DNA of 64,000 bases from Coprinellus micaceus (lineage: Eukaryota; Basidiomycota; Agaricomycetes; Agaricales; Psathyrellaceae). Below, piece by piece: positions 23,396 through 33,510 of the stretch. Each line of letters starts with the position of its first letter. Position 1 is the stretch's first letter. A program made the position numbers and the translations under genes. The stretch covers positions 930,001 through 994,000 of the forward strand of contig OX596336.1 of assembly GCA_951394405.1 (NCBI GenBank). The letters run 5' to 3'. The notes below the pieces were generated by a model. It saw nothing but the letters and a program-made list of their open reading frames with translations, was not told the DNA's origin and ran no database searches.

Positions 23396-23460
23396 TTGAT
23401 GCAGGACCCCAGGACCCCGGGTATACGTCCAAAAACGGGGAGGACCTGGTAACTAGTGAT
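23396..23460 (-). repeat. Right terminal inverted repeat
   Basis: Read inward (minus strand) it begins ATCACTAGTTACCAGGTCCT and continues through CCCGGGGTCCTGGGGTCCTG to ATCAA. It lies 157 bp upstream of the transposase start codon, so it also overlaps the likely promoter. Confidence 0.85.
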
Positions 23461-24324
23461 TGCCGGCTTGCGGCCTAGTGGGATCCTCGGAAAACTCCGG
23501 TGGGAGCCCCTCGGCGCCCAGGGTTCGCCGCCTCGTGGGATCGTAGAGTGTGAGAACAATAAACCATTCCTGGGTTTATCCGAGCGGTCCGGCCCCTGGC
23601 CGGCGGGCCTTCAGTTTAAGCTCCGCGGGCGCTTAATTGCAACCTTCTCTTCACCATGTTGTACAGTACAAAGCGAATAGTAAAGCTGCCTCGAGGCAAC
23701 AATGCGTCTCCCCAATTCAGCCTTGCAATGGTCCGTAGCCAAGCCCCTCCTTATACCGCGTCTGGTGAGTATCACACCACTAGTCATTCCATTTATCGCC
23801 CTACCGCTTAGAAGCGTGTATACATACCTCGATATCACTTACAATGGAGCCTATACATATGCCCCTTTCTTTTTATCTACCATAGCTCAGAAGGTGGGCC
23901 AAGGCATCTGGAATTGGCAACTGTTTCAAAGCTCTCGGATAATGCCGTCGCAGACGCCCACAACCACCCACAGATATCAAATCGAAGTCTTCGACCCCTT
24001 GTCGTCAGGTAATAGGCCGGCCAAGTACTCTACACATCTGTCAATAATTCATATTAAGTATAGTTCTACAATAAGGCTGTATCCACATACGCAACAGCCA
24101 CGGCAGTCCCTTTGTGCTCGACTTGGTGCAGACTAATTGTTGGACTGGCTGAGCCACCGCTTCGGTTGGCATGCCAGCTCGGAAGAAGGGAGAACTTCTA
24201 GATACCGTAGAATAAATCGAATCCTATACGTATCTCGTTATCGCACAAACGGCCCCTCCCCTCCCCTCTCTACGCCCATTTCTGACCCCATATTTCGCTC
24301 CCCTCAAGCCTGCATCCCGCCAAG
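23461..24324. other. Intergenic region right of the transposon
   Basis: About 860 bases with no supported gene. An open frame at 23702-24136 has a composition unlike neighbouring proteins and no splice support. The last 100 bases, C/T-rich, precede the start of the HeLo-like/ULD gene. Confidence 0.4.
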
Positions 24325-25683
24325 ATGACACAGATGAGCGATGCATCCACCACGAGCCAGTCGCGACATTGGCACAGATCACCACGATTCACTCGAGCAA
24401 AGGTGGCTCTCAAGCGCCTCTTCAGACCCTTCTCACGCTTGCGGGACAAGCTGGGACTCCGGTCTGCAGCGCGGGACGAGACCATTGCGGCTGCCCAACC
24501 AGAACGCGACAAAGCTCCAACACCGGAGGAGGATACTTCTGTCACAACTCCACATGGCGAAGTTCAAAATGCTGCAGCTGACCACACCGCCCAAGGCCCG
24601 TCACTGAGCGAGAGTGTGGTGAGGCATGGAATTGAGTACGGCGAAGCCCTTGCGCCTGCCCTGGAAATTATACCCGTTTTTGGGACGCCATTGAAGGGGG
24701 CGTTTGAGCTGGTGATCAATGGTTTGAAGATGGTCGATGTAAGCGCACCTTTCTTACCGGCAGAATGGTTCCCTGATCAATATCCCCCCCCCCCCCCCAG
24801 CAACGCTGGCAGAATCAGTCCGAAGTACAGGAAATCAGGAGAAGGCTTCAACACCTCCGACGGATGCTCTTGAGCAGGAAATCAATGACAAGCGCTTGCG
24901 CGTCAGACCCAGAAGGTCAATCTTCGCCCGGAAGCTCTGTCGCAGACTTTGAGTAGTAGGCAATTTCTCTCGACCTGAAGGCCATAGCTGAGCCTCGCAT
25001 CTGTGCAGTCGGTTACGTGGGTTGGGGGATGACCTGATGTCTATCAGCCACCGTCAAGGGGTAGACTACGCCCACATTGCTGGTGACATTCAAGGGATAC
25101 GGAAAAGGCTCGAGGATGCAATATCCGAATGCGTTGTATGTGGACATCTATGCCTTGGGTAAACCGCCAAGATTTTAACGATCTCACGACAGCTCCTCAA
25201 GGCGATCGAAACCGGAGACAAGTTATCGAGCCTTCTCAGAGAAAGGAAGCTGGGCGCGATAAAGTTCACTGTTGTGGATCCGTTTGGCACCTGTAGACCA
25301 TTCTACGCGTTTCCTGAGAGCACATCGGTGAGCCCTATTAAGTTGGCACTTTTCTCAACATGATTAAATCATGGCCGACTCCGCAGGATCTCGCCAAGTG
25401 GATCCTGACCCAGTTGACTCACACAAATACAGAAATGGGCAAGGCTGTTCAACAATATGTTGACAGTGGTCAATATGATTTCCGGCGAGATCGTGACCGG
25501 AGTGGACAGAGTCTCACCGACATTGGCGCCCTCGTCTTACTCCCGATTGGCGAAAGGATTGTGATGAGCGTTGTGGAAACCCTGGACCCACCTCAAGACA
25601 GCATTATCTGCCCGAACTCAGACTGCAGCTACCTCATTCGGTTCGACGAGGGTTCACAGAGGACGGGCAAGATCCATTGGTGA
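24325..25683 (+). CDS. HeLo/4HB-like + ubiquitin-like + Cys-pair protein, copy A
   Basis: Five exons, 24325-24738, 24801-24901, 25009-25135, 25193-25327 and 25387-25683, giving 357 aa. Intron phases (0, 2, 0, 0) and the 127-nt third exon equal those of copies B and C. The N-terminus is basic and Arg-rich. It is followed by ALEIIPVFGTPLKGAFELVI and amphipathic helices resembling the HeLo/MLKL-type four-helix bundles found at the N-terminus of fungal NLR-like proteins. The C-terminal 110 residues look ubiquitin-like: IKFTVVDPFG opens it and IGERIVMSVV closes it. They end in CPNSDC (Cys334, Cys339) and a terminal ...KIHW. It lacks the coiled-coil linker of copies B and C. The intron before exon 2 has an unusual 15-C tract. 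Role unknown; a link to NLR-like cell-death signalling is inference. Confidence 0.78.
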
Positions 25684-26458
25684 GCTCGAGAACCCGTTCC
25701 TTCGATGTTTGAGCTCGCTCATTGCTACGTTGAAGCGTCGCGTGCGGAAACAAGATTGAGTCTGTTGATCGTGTCGTTTGCCCGTTACCCAATCGCTCCA
25801 CGAGACTATCGAAGTTTTTTGTGGAAGTCGTCTTCAAAACCACGGTAGGAACTTGCTCAATCATCAACGCGGACCATTCCTCTCACGAACCTCTAGTTCC
25901 CGCGTCGGAAGGCAACTAGGACCGGGTCATACCCACCTCCCGCGCCTTCCCCGACGTCACCCCCACAACTGGATTCTGGTCCAAGGCCCATTGTTGAGCA
26001 ATCGTTCCTGGACATGGCAAGGTCCCAGGGCTATCATGATACAGTCATGAGCAATAGCACCCACTACACCAATGAGGCGGTTATGAATGAGCCCGGTAAG
26101 TCTCAACCCGTCCGCCGATCGTTAGGGGCTTGGACTAATATCAGAACAACATGCAGTAGGACAGGGCAGTCGGATATTATTCGCCAGGTCACCAAGAATA
26201 GCGTCACGGGGGCCGGTGCTCCGTGAACCGAGTGCTGCACAGGGGACCAGCGGTGTGGGGACACAATTCCGGGCCATGGCGGTTGCGTAGGCGTGTTAGA
26301 TATGTAGTTAAAACGATTGTCCGGCATACGGTATCAGACCAAAAAGAAATGTGTCGGAAAGCGGAATAAAGGAAGTCTAGGATAGTTGCTGGGGCCAGAT
26401 TCGAGTCTTTCTCTGCGTACGACTCCCTCCTGGCGACGTAACTTGATAACAAGGGAGC
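25684..26458. other. Intergenic region between convergent genes
   Basis: About 775 bases between the copy A stop and the stop of coiled-coil member c. Only short unsupported frames are seen; no repeat recognised. Confidence 0.4.
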
Positions 26459-29400
26459 TCATGTCACCTCCTGCATTAGTACCACGACCGGCTTGACCAA
26501 CACCACCTCCTCCCACTCTCCTCTCGTCCTCGGGATCTTCTCCGCGCGTACCAATCCTAGCTGGGTCGTACATAGAATCTCCGTATTTCTTTCCCCATCC
26601 TCTCTAGGCTGCTCGCCATCCTTGGCCGCGCCATGCTGAGAGGGTTCCACCCCCTCAACCAAGCTCAAGGGTGATCCACCCCCTTGCGACCCACCTTCCG
26701 GCGCCTTCTTGGAGCTTGGAGAGCTTCCAGGTTTCGGCGTGTCCTCTCCATCGTCGCCCACATCCACACCAACTCCTACTTCCCCCTCCTTTGTGTCACC
26801 TCCTTTCTCTCCTTCCTCATCGAGTTTCCTTTCCTTCCCCCTCCTCTCACCCTCCTCCACCTTCTCCACCTTCCTTCGCTCCATCATCTCCTCGACGTGC
26901 CGTACCCCTGGTGCAACATACAGCGCTTCTAGATCACAGCTTACCACTTCCTCGCCTAACACCTTGTTCAACACGCGTGCCTTCTTCAACACGCGCATTA
27001 AAGGAGCCTTGAACACCGCGGTGAGATGGGTGTGGAGATGTGCGGGCGTATATTTCGAGGTGGCCTCAGCGTGTGCTTGGAGCCGAGTAGCTGAGCGCTG
27101 GCGACGGGTTCGAAGGCGAGAGGGGTCTGAAAAAGGTTGAGTTGGAGGGAAGGATGTTCGAGATTCGTCGGCGTGTGACTGAGATTGCATTCGCGTGCTG
27201 GGCCGACTAAGTGACGGCGTTTGACTAGGGTGGGGTTGGGGAATCGCATGCGAAGCGTGTCCTCTCCGTCCTCCAATCTTAAAGGTATCCGCGGTAGGGG
27301 TCATGGATAGAAATTCGCTGAGCTGAGAAATCGAGTAGCCTTCATATGGATCTTGGTACACGCCCGAGTCCAGGCTGATCGAGTCGGCATTGTAGTCGCC
27401 CCCTCCTGAAATCGAACCTTCACTTGGTGCGAGCTGGTCTCGAGGATGTCGAGGGGGTGTGGACTGCGATTGATATTGCGTCGAGAAGAGAACTATTTCT
27501 TCTTCGCTGTCGTCCTCGTCGTCGTCATCATCAAGTTCCTCAGCCTCGACATCCTCGAGCTCCGATTGTAGTCCCTCATCCGATGCTTCTGCATCGCCAG
27601 ATCCGCCATACCATCCCCCATGCACCCCAGCTACAACCAGCACGTTTACCAATGCGTCGGTGATATAGATGCAGAGCTCTTCATTGAGGGTGTCAGACCT
27701 GCCATCGTCTTCTTCGTCACTTCCATTACCCTTCACGCTGCCACTTGCTTTGCTTTCCCTCTCGCTATCGCTCGAGTTCCTTTTCGACGTCGACGTCGAC
27801 GAACCCGGCAACATCCTCTGCACGTGCTTCCTTGTCAGCGACCTCCACAACCCAGACACCAGTTGCTCTTCGCCTTCTCTCACCCTCGCGTACACCTCTC
27901 CCAAAAGCCCTTCAAGGCCTTCAGCCCCTTCATCAGCCTCAGGGTCGCCCACCCCACCATTACCAGTGCCAACGCCCCCGCGCTCGTCCTCGAAGAACCA
28001 CGAACACACCATCCAGTGAGTGTACGCGCACAAGGCTGTTTGGAATGCGAGTGTGAGGGTTGTGTGGAGGTCGATTTTCGCCTTGGGCTCTTCCTCCGCT
28101 GCTTTACCCTTCCCGTGCCCATTTCCGTTTCCGTTTCCATTTCCGTTCCCATTCCCATTCTTCTCTCCGTCTCCGCTTCCCTCCTTGATCCCACCTCTCA
28201 TGCTGGCCTTCGGCGTCGGCGTACTCGCCTTCCTCTCCAACCTTTCCCCAAAACCGCCCTTCCTTACCCCAACCTCCTGCAACATCCCAACCAAGCCCTC
28301 CCCGAACACCTCCCCAGCTTGTACCCGCGCATCAACCGCCTCCTCCCTCTTCACTTGCTCCTCCTTCCTCCGCTTCTCCTGCTCAGCCTTGGTAGCCTCT
28401 CGTTCGCGTCTGCGCACGTCCCTCTCCGCTTGCCGCTGCCGCCGCGCTTGGAGTTTGGCTAAACGACGAACCTCCTTGGCTTTGGCACGAGCTTCCTCCC
28501 TTTCCCTCTCTTCTCGTTCACGTTGGGCGTGTTTAAGCACCTGGCGATCGTACGGACCGAGCTTGTCCCATTCAGCACTTGAAATAGAGCTTGGGCCAGC
28601 ACCTGCCGTCGAGGCGGAGGTAGGGAAGGGGACGATGGATGCCGCACTCGAGCTTCGACTTGGGGGCGATGACGACCTGTGTGTTGAGGTCGAAGCCGAT
28701 AGCGAAACAGGCTGGGCAGCCGGACTCTGCCTGGCGCTCGCGTATCCTCTTGCAAGCGATACTGGGATGCCCATTGGTTGCTGTTGGTTGGAGTAGGGGT
28801 AAGGGTACATGTATTGCGTAGGCGGCGCACGCTGCAGATCTGGTGGTGTCGATCTCGGGAGCTTCTGCTGTACAGGGGCAGAAAGTGGGAGGGCGGAAGG
28901 CGGGGTCGCGCGATGTTGCCTTGGAGGCGCGGGTTGTACTGGCGCAGAGAGTGGTCGAGGCTGTGAGGATGAGGATGAGGGTGCCCTCAGTCTGCTGTCA
29001 CTCGCAGTGGACGCGAGACGCGGGATTTTAGACGGCGAAGGAGGTGAAAGGGGCGGCAACGGTGGGATGGGAGGTAAAGGCGCGCGAGGTGGTGGCCCTG
29101 CAGGCGGGAGCTCAACCTCGTGTAACGACCGAGGGGACTCTGTAAGCCTGCGTTCCGTCGGAGGGAAGTATATTGAACCAGGACGAGGCGCAGCAGCCGT
29201 TGGTCGCACTTGCTTGCTCACGTGGGTCTGAGCTTGCGATTGCCTGTCCTCAGCGACCTCGCGAGGCCTTTGCTGCGGAGATTGGTGACGACCCGGGCGA
29301 GGAGAGCCCCGGTCTCTGTCCGAGTCGACCTCGAGTTCGGAGCCTTCTTCGACAGCTAACGCCTCCTCGAGATGCATGGCATCTACCCACCCATCTGCTT

Positions 29401-30274
29401 CGTCGAGGGCCGCTTCGACCTCCCGTATGACTCTCACACCTTCGTCAGCGAGCTTGGTAGAGAGAGCGGCGATGTGGTTGTTGAGAGACGTGAGGAGAGA
29501 TGTAGGGAGATATTCGTCGGGATCTGAGGTAGTCGTTTGAGGAGAGCTGGCGGAGGGTTCGATAGCCAGACGACGGGGTGATGAGGACGCCGGGACAGGT
29601 GAAGAGGCTGAAGCATTCGAGGGAAGGTCCAGGCTCAAGTCGATCCGGAGTACGTCCAAGAATGGTGCAGCTTGCTTGACTAACCCCTCCAACTGGCTCG
29701 CCCTCTTTTTCGTCTCTTTCTTCGCGTCCTCCAACTCCTTCCCGACGCTCTCGACTTTCCGCCTGAGCTTGAGGACCCCAACCTGTAGCAACGCTTTCTG
29801 CTTCTCCTTCGCGTCTAACCTTCCTTTCAGTGTTCTCGTCTCCTCCTCCAGTCTCCGCCTCTCCTCCGTCATTCTCCTCTTCCCATCCTCTGCCTTCTGC
29901 TTCTCCTGCTCTTCCCAGCTCCTTTCCACCTCCCTCCGCCTCCTAGCCTCCTCTTCCTGCTCCAGCTGAACCTCGTACCCAGCTTCCTTGGCCTCAGCTT
30001 CTTCTAGCTTCCTCTCCAAAAGGCGAATCACCGCTCTGTGGTTCCGCGAATTAGCTCGAGTCGAGATCAATAGTAGAAGGATCGTGGTGATAAATAGGGT
30101 AGCGATCGAGAGTAGGACAGCCGTCGGTACTGGGGGAAGTGTCTGTATCATTTCGAAAGTCGGTGCTGAGAAGATAGTGGAAAATGAATACGGCCATGAT
30201 CGGGCAGTCGAGGACGGAGGGATGGGAGTGAGGGTGAGAGTAGGGGAAGGAGGAGCGGGGCATGTTCCAGACAT
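26459..30274 (-). CDS. Membrane-anchored giant coiled-coil protein, member c of the family
   Basis: Single open frame of 1271 aa with no intron needed. A hydrophobic segment at about residues 48-68 (VPTAVLLSIATLFITTILLLLIS) could anchor it in a membrane. A coiled coil covers about 75-195, a Pro/Ser-rich region about 300-560, and a second charged helix about 570-680. Then come a (Gly-Asn)n tract of seven units and acidic stretches. Family features are scattered among inserts: LTLAFQTALCAYTHWMVCSW, CDLEALYVAPGVRH (compare KDLEVVTVAPGTRF of member a) and, at the end, ILCTTQLGLVRAE...LVKPVVVL (compare members b and d). It is about twice the length of members a and b, owing to low-complexity insertions. 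Function unknown. Confidence 0.85.
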   Translation of the reverse strand: MSGTCPAPPSPTLTLTPIPPSSTARSWPYSFSTIFSAPTFEMIQTLPPVPTAVLLSIATLFITTILLLLISTRANSRNHRAVIRLLERKLEEAEAKEAGYEVQLEQEEEARRRREVERSWEEQEKQKAEDGKRRMTEERRRLEEETRTLKGRLDAKEKQKALLQVGVLKLRRKVESVGKELEDAKKETKKRASQLEGLVKQAAPFLDVLRIDLSLDLPSNASASSPVPASSSPRRLAIEPSASSPQTTTSDPDEYLPTSLLTSLNNHIAALSTKLADEGVRVIREVEAALDEADGWVDAMHLEEALAVEEGSELEVDSDRDRGSPRPGRHQSPQQRPREVAEDRQSQAQTHVSKQVRPTAAAPRPGSIYFPPTERRLTESPRSLHEVELPPAGPPPRAPLPPIPPLPPLSPPSPSKIPRLASTASDSRLRAPSSSSSQPRPLSAPVQPAPPRQHRATPPSALPLSAPVQQKLPRSTPPDLQRAPPTQYMYPYPYSNQQQPMGIPVSLARGYASARQSPAAQPVSLSASTSTHRSSSPPSRSSSAASIVPFPTSASTAGAGPSSISSAEWDKLGPYDRQVLKHAQREREEREREEARAKAKEVRRLAKLQARRQRQAERDVRRREREATKAEQEKRRKEEQVKREEAVDARVQAGEVFGEGLVGMLQEVGVRKGGFGERLERKASTPTPKASMRGGIKEGSGDGEKNGNGNGNGNGNGNGHGKGKAAEEEPKAKIDLHTTLTLAFQTALCAYTHWMVCSWFFEDERGGVGTGNGGVGDPEADEGAEGLEGLLGEVYARVREGEEQLVSGLWRSLTRKHVQRMLPGSSTSTSKRNSSDSERESKASGSVKGNGSDEEDDGRSDTLNEELCIYITDALVNVLVVAGVHGGWYGGSGDAEASDEGLQSELEDVEAEELDDDDDEDDSEEEIVLFSTQYQSQSTPPRHPRDQLAPSEGSISGGGDYNADSISLDSGVYQDPYEGYSISQLSEFLSMTPTADTFKIGGRRGHASHAIPQPHPSQTPSLSRPSTRMQSQSHADESRTSFPPTQPFSDPSRLRTRRQRSATRLQAHAEATSKYTPAHLHTHLTAVFKAPLMRVLKKARVLNKVLGEEVVSCDLEALYVAPGVRHVEEMMERRKVEKVEEGERRGKERKLDEEGEKGGDTKEGEVGVGVDVGDDGEDTPKPGSSPSSKKAPEGGSQGGGSPLSLVEGVEPSQHGAAKDGEQPREDGERNTEILCTTQLGLVRAEKIPRTRGEWEEVVLVKPVVVLMQEVT
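28120..28165 (-). repeat. Hexanucleotide microsatellite coding for (Gly-Asn)n
   Basis: Repeated TTCCNT-type hexamers (plus strand) encode the Gly-Asn repeat of coiled-coil member c. Such tracts change length by slippage. Confidence 0.7.
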
Positions 30275-33200
30275 GTTTAGCGAGCACGGTGTGTATATTG
30301 TTATCTCTCGGCGTCGGCCTTCTACCCGATAACTCTTCTAGGACGCAAAACGTAAGCGTGATAATCGTGAAAGGAACAGAGGGACGTGCCAAGTCTAGTA
30401 GTCGTAAAAATCGTCGCAGCGGTCGTTACTGGAGGGGACGGCGTAGCGTGAAGCGTAAAGTAAGAGGTGAAGAAGGTGTGTAACACGAATACAAGGCGAG
30501 GCGAGCAGGTCATCCATCGGATGGATTCCTCTCCGCGGCACTGCACTGGGCGCTCGACAGGGAGCTCTATTGATGAGCCTTCAGCCACACCGGTGCCTCA
30601 CACACACCCTGCCTGTTAATGTTATCGTTAATTTAGGTTCGTTGGATACGTCTCGAACCTGATTCATGACGCACGAGTCGATCTGGGCGGAACGCCCCAA
30701 AGAAGGGTGCAATGCAACGAGCCGCCAGCCATACAGCGTAGGTGGTGTTCATACAGTCATACCCCTTGCCTTGAGGCCCATTGCAGTGCATCGGCTGGCA
30801 TGAGGCTGGAGCATGGTGCTCACTTTGTCGGACCTCCAGAATGGTGCGATGTGCGACATCCATATCGGCGCCCTGCTATCCAACGCAAGGAACCCCTCAC
30901 CTTGGGCACGGCTTTCCGATTGACTTCGGTGTTCTGATTCTGACCAGGGTGAGGCACCACAAAGAAGCCGGTGCGGTAGGCACGAGGGAGAAGCTTACAT
31001 GAATGTAAACTTTAACATCGGACATGGGGTCGGGCCTTCTTGCACGAACTGGAATTTGGAGATGGATTCCATCACAGCGCGGTAGGTGGAAAAGGATTCA
31101 TCAATCTCTGATACGATAACACGAGTGGATTGGGACGGGATCAATGGATGGAAAGTGGATAGGGCCAGGGGAAGGTCGGTATGTCATCGCCCCGTGTTCA
31201 TGACATCGTCCAGGCTGGTGGGTGGAAATAGCTTTTTCGATCGATAAGCTTGCCGCTCCGAGGATCCTACGACGCTTTCTTCCTAATTTGCATTCGGGAA
31301 GGAGGTAGGGGATGTCCGAAAGGGAAATGATGATGATTCTAGTGGATGTGGTCGGGAATGACTTCGGCGCCACGGAGAAGGGTTCGCCGAATGCCCTCTG
31401 CGTTCTAGCTTGTAGGGCTACCTTGAGCAGCCGTCGCGGGACGGGTATACAGAACACCGATACGGCTCTATCCTCTGTCTTCGTCGCCCACCAAATCTTT
31501 CTCCCTGTCTCCTTCCCACTCTGCCTTCCGTCCAGATCTATTTCCTTGTTAGACACGCTCCAAACCCTCCATGAAGGGTTCGCCACCCCCTCCCTTGGGG
31601 TTCAAGGGTGCTTTAAATGCCGAGACCGACCCATCGGACGAAGACAGAAAAACGGAGGAAGGGACCGAAAGGAACGCGATCCCAGCGCTGGAGGTTCTGA
31701 AGGGATGAAACCGTTGAAAGGGACTGCTTGTGTCGAGGTTCTTGAGGAGATGCCCCCAAATAATGCGCTCACCACGCTGGTGGGGTCGTCAGAACCTCTT
31801 TGGCCTTCGCATACGAAGAGTGCTGCACTCACCCTCACCTTCGCACCTATTCGTCCCAGCCCCAGACGTGCAGGTAGCGGAGGGGCCGTTTAAACGCCAC
31901 GCAGCCGTTTAGTTGCCTAATGGCGAGCCCTTGGCCGTAATCATCGAGGAAACTGCCTCTTGTGGTCGTAGTTCCATACCGACCGTGTCGCGCTCGAGTC
32001 CCGCCTCCTCCCGCCTGGTTTCGTTTCGTGAATCATGCTCCAGTCTTCCGTTGCGTTCGGCTTGCGCCCATTTTACGCAGGGTCAAGGTATATCGATAAT
32101 ACAAGGGAGTTGAGGGCACGACGAGTGTACCCATGGAGGGAGGGTTCGATTGCAAGTGAGCGCAAAGGTTGGCTGTGACCATGCCAACGCAGGCGGCTTT
32201 GCCCGAAGTTTCAAGGTCAGATTTAACTCCGAATGACCCGGACCCCTTGCCGAGTCCGACTGTAGAGCACGATGAGTGGAATACTTAGTGAGAGAGGAGG
32301 TAGAACTTAGGTATATATAACAGGTGCGTTGTCTCAAGATGTCTGCGCTATTTCAAAAGAGCTGGATTCTTACAGTTCAGGCGAACGGCGGTCTGGTTGA
32401 GCGGCATCTTCCGGCGGCGCCTTAAGCTCCGCCATTCGGCGCGTCAGTGACTGAATCAGTCTCTGCCAAAAGCGCGCCACAACTTCCTTCCTTCCTTCAC
32501 ATCTCATTGCTGAGTGAACTCACTAGCCTAAGGCTGCAAAGCTGACCATGTCCGGCGTCAATTCGGGTCGTATACGTCTCCGGTCGCGGAACTAAACCTC
32601 TGCTTGCGTTGGGCCTATCGAACTTGTATCAAACAACCGCGAAGCGAAGTATTCTACAACAATGCCTGTACAAAAAGGTTTCGTATACGCCTGGACACTA
32701 GCAACTACTAACAATTGGCTCCGCCTTGGAATCTGGAACGGTGCATTGGCGGTGCCAACATATCCACCCCTACCCCACACTGTCCGTTGAGACTGTGGGT
32801 CCCGATCGGACAATGGCAGCCCAAGTTGTCAGGCCGATGGTCTTCTCGTGTGTCATCTATGTTTTCTTTATAGGTCAAGCCCTCAAAGGGATGACCTGGC
32901 ACCGATCTAATTCAAGCCCTTCTGTCTCCTTCACCCTCACTGTCTACGCTCGTTTCTGCATCGATTCTCAGCCGCTCCACGATGACGACCCTCAGCGTCA
33001 AGCCATCTCGAGAAAGGGGCAGCGCCAGAGCTCACATGCGCCTAGACGTCTCCCGATTGAACTCTTGGGCGAATCCCACGATCTGTTGAATACCCGTTTG
33101 ACATTCATCGAGGTGACCGCGATAAGCCTTGCGGACCACAGCCGTTTGAGTTATTTGGGGTCGATGTCCCTACCGAGGGCCGTTCAACCCTCGAATTAAC

Positions 33201-33510
33201 GGTCGTCCGTTGGGCGATGGGGGCGATAATACCAGCCGAGTAGCGGTCCGGATATACCGAAGCCCGCACACGGGCGCTTATTGAACGAGACCCTCATGTG
33301 CATTACCAAGAGTCGGTAGATAATGTTCCCAGCTGCAAATAAGTTGCATATCTATCGACGAAAGATTATACATCTACTGCGTATCCACCTTAGGCCGACG
33401 AATTGCGGTTGTGGGTCCCACTTCAGTCCTGCGCCGAACCGCTGGAACCTACCTGCCTTTCGAAGCAGCCACTATTGACAGCCCTGTGGCTGTACTGCGG
33501 GCCAGCAGGG
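30275..33510. other. Gene-poor 3.2-kb region
   Basis: The sequence contains many short open frames on both strands (the longest, 31312-31893, is 193 codons) but none has a coherent composition, intron structure or similarity to other proteins in the window. No inverted or direct terminal repeats were recognised. It may hold old repeat relics or non-coding sequence. Confidence 0.35.

Larger units (their letters stand above)
18203..23460. mobile_element. Complete P-element-like DNA transposon
   Basis: The 5.26-kb segment has imperfect terminal inverted repeats of about 65 bp, both beginning (A)TCACTAGTT when read inward, and encloses a single three-exon transposase-like gene on the minus strand. 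Shared stretches inside the repeats include GGTCC-TCCC, CCGGG and CCTGGGGTC followed by ATCAA. The flanking dinucleotide is AT on both sides if CACTAG is taken as the terminus; no longer target duplication is visible. The 8-bp duplication expected of classical P elements is not evident. The open frames of the enclosed gene are intact, so the element may be recent or still autonomous. Confidence 0.85.

Noticed and set aside
27620..28462. 280-codon plus-strand open frame
   Set aside because: Antisense to coiled-coil member c; Pro/Leu/Arg-rich composition is the mirror of Glu/Lys-rich coding.
31312..31893. 193-codon plus-strand frame in the gene-poor region
   Set aside because: No family resemblance, no intron and irregular composition; open length alone is not enough.
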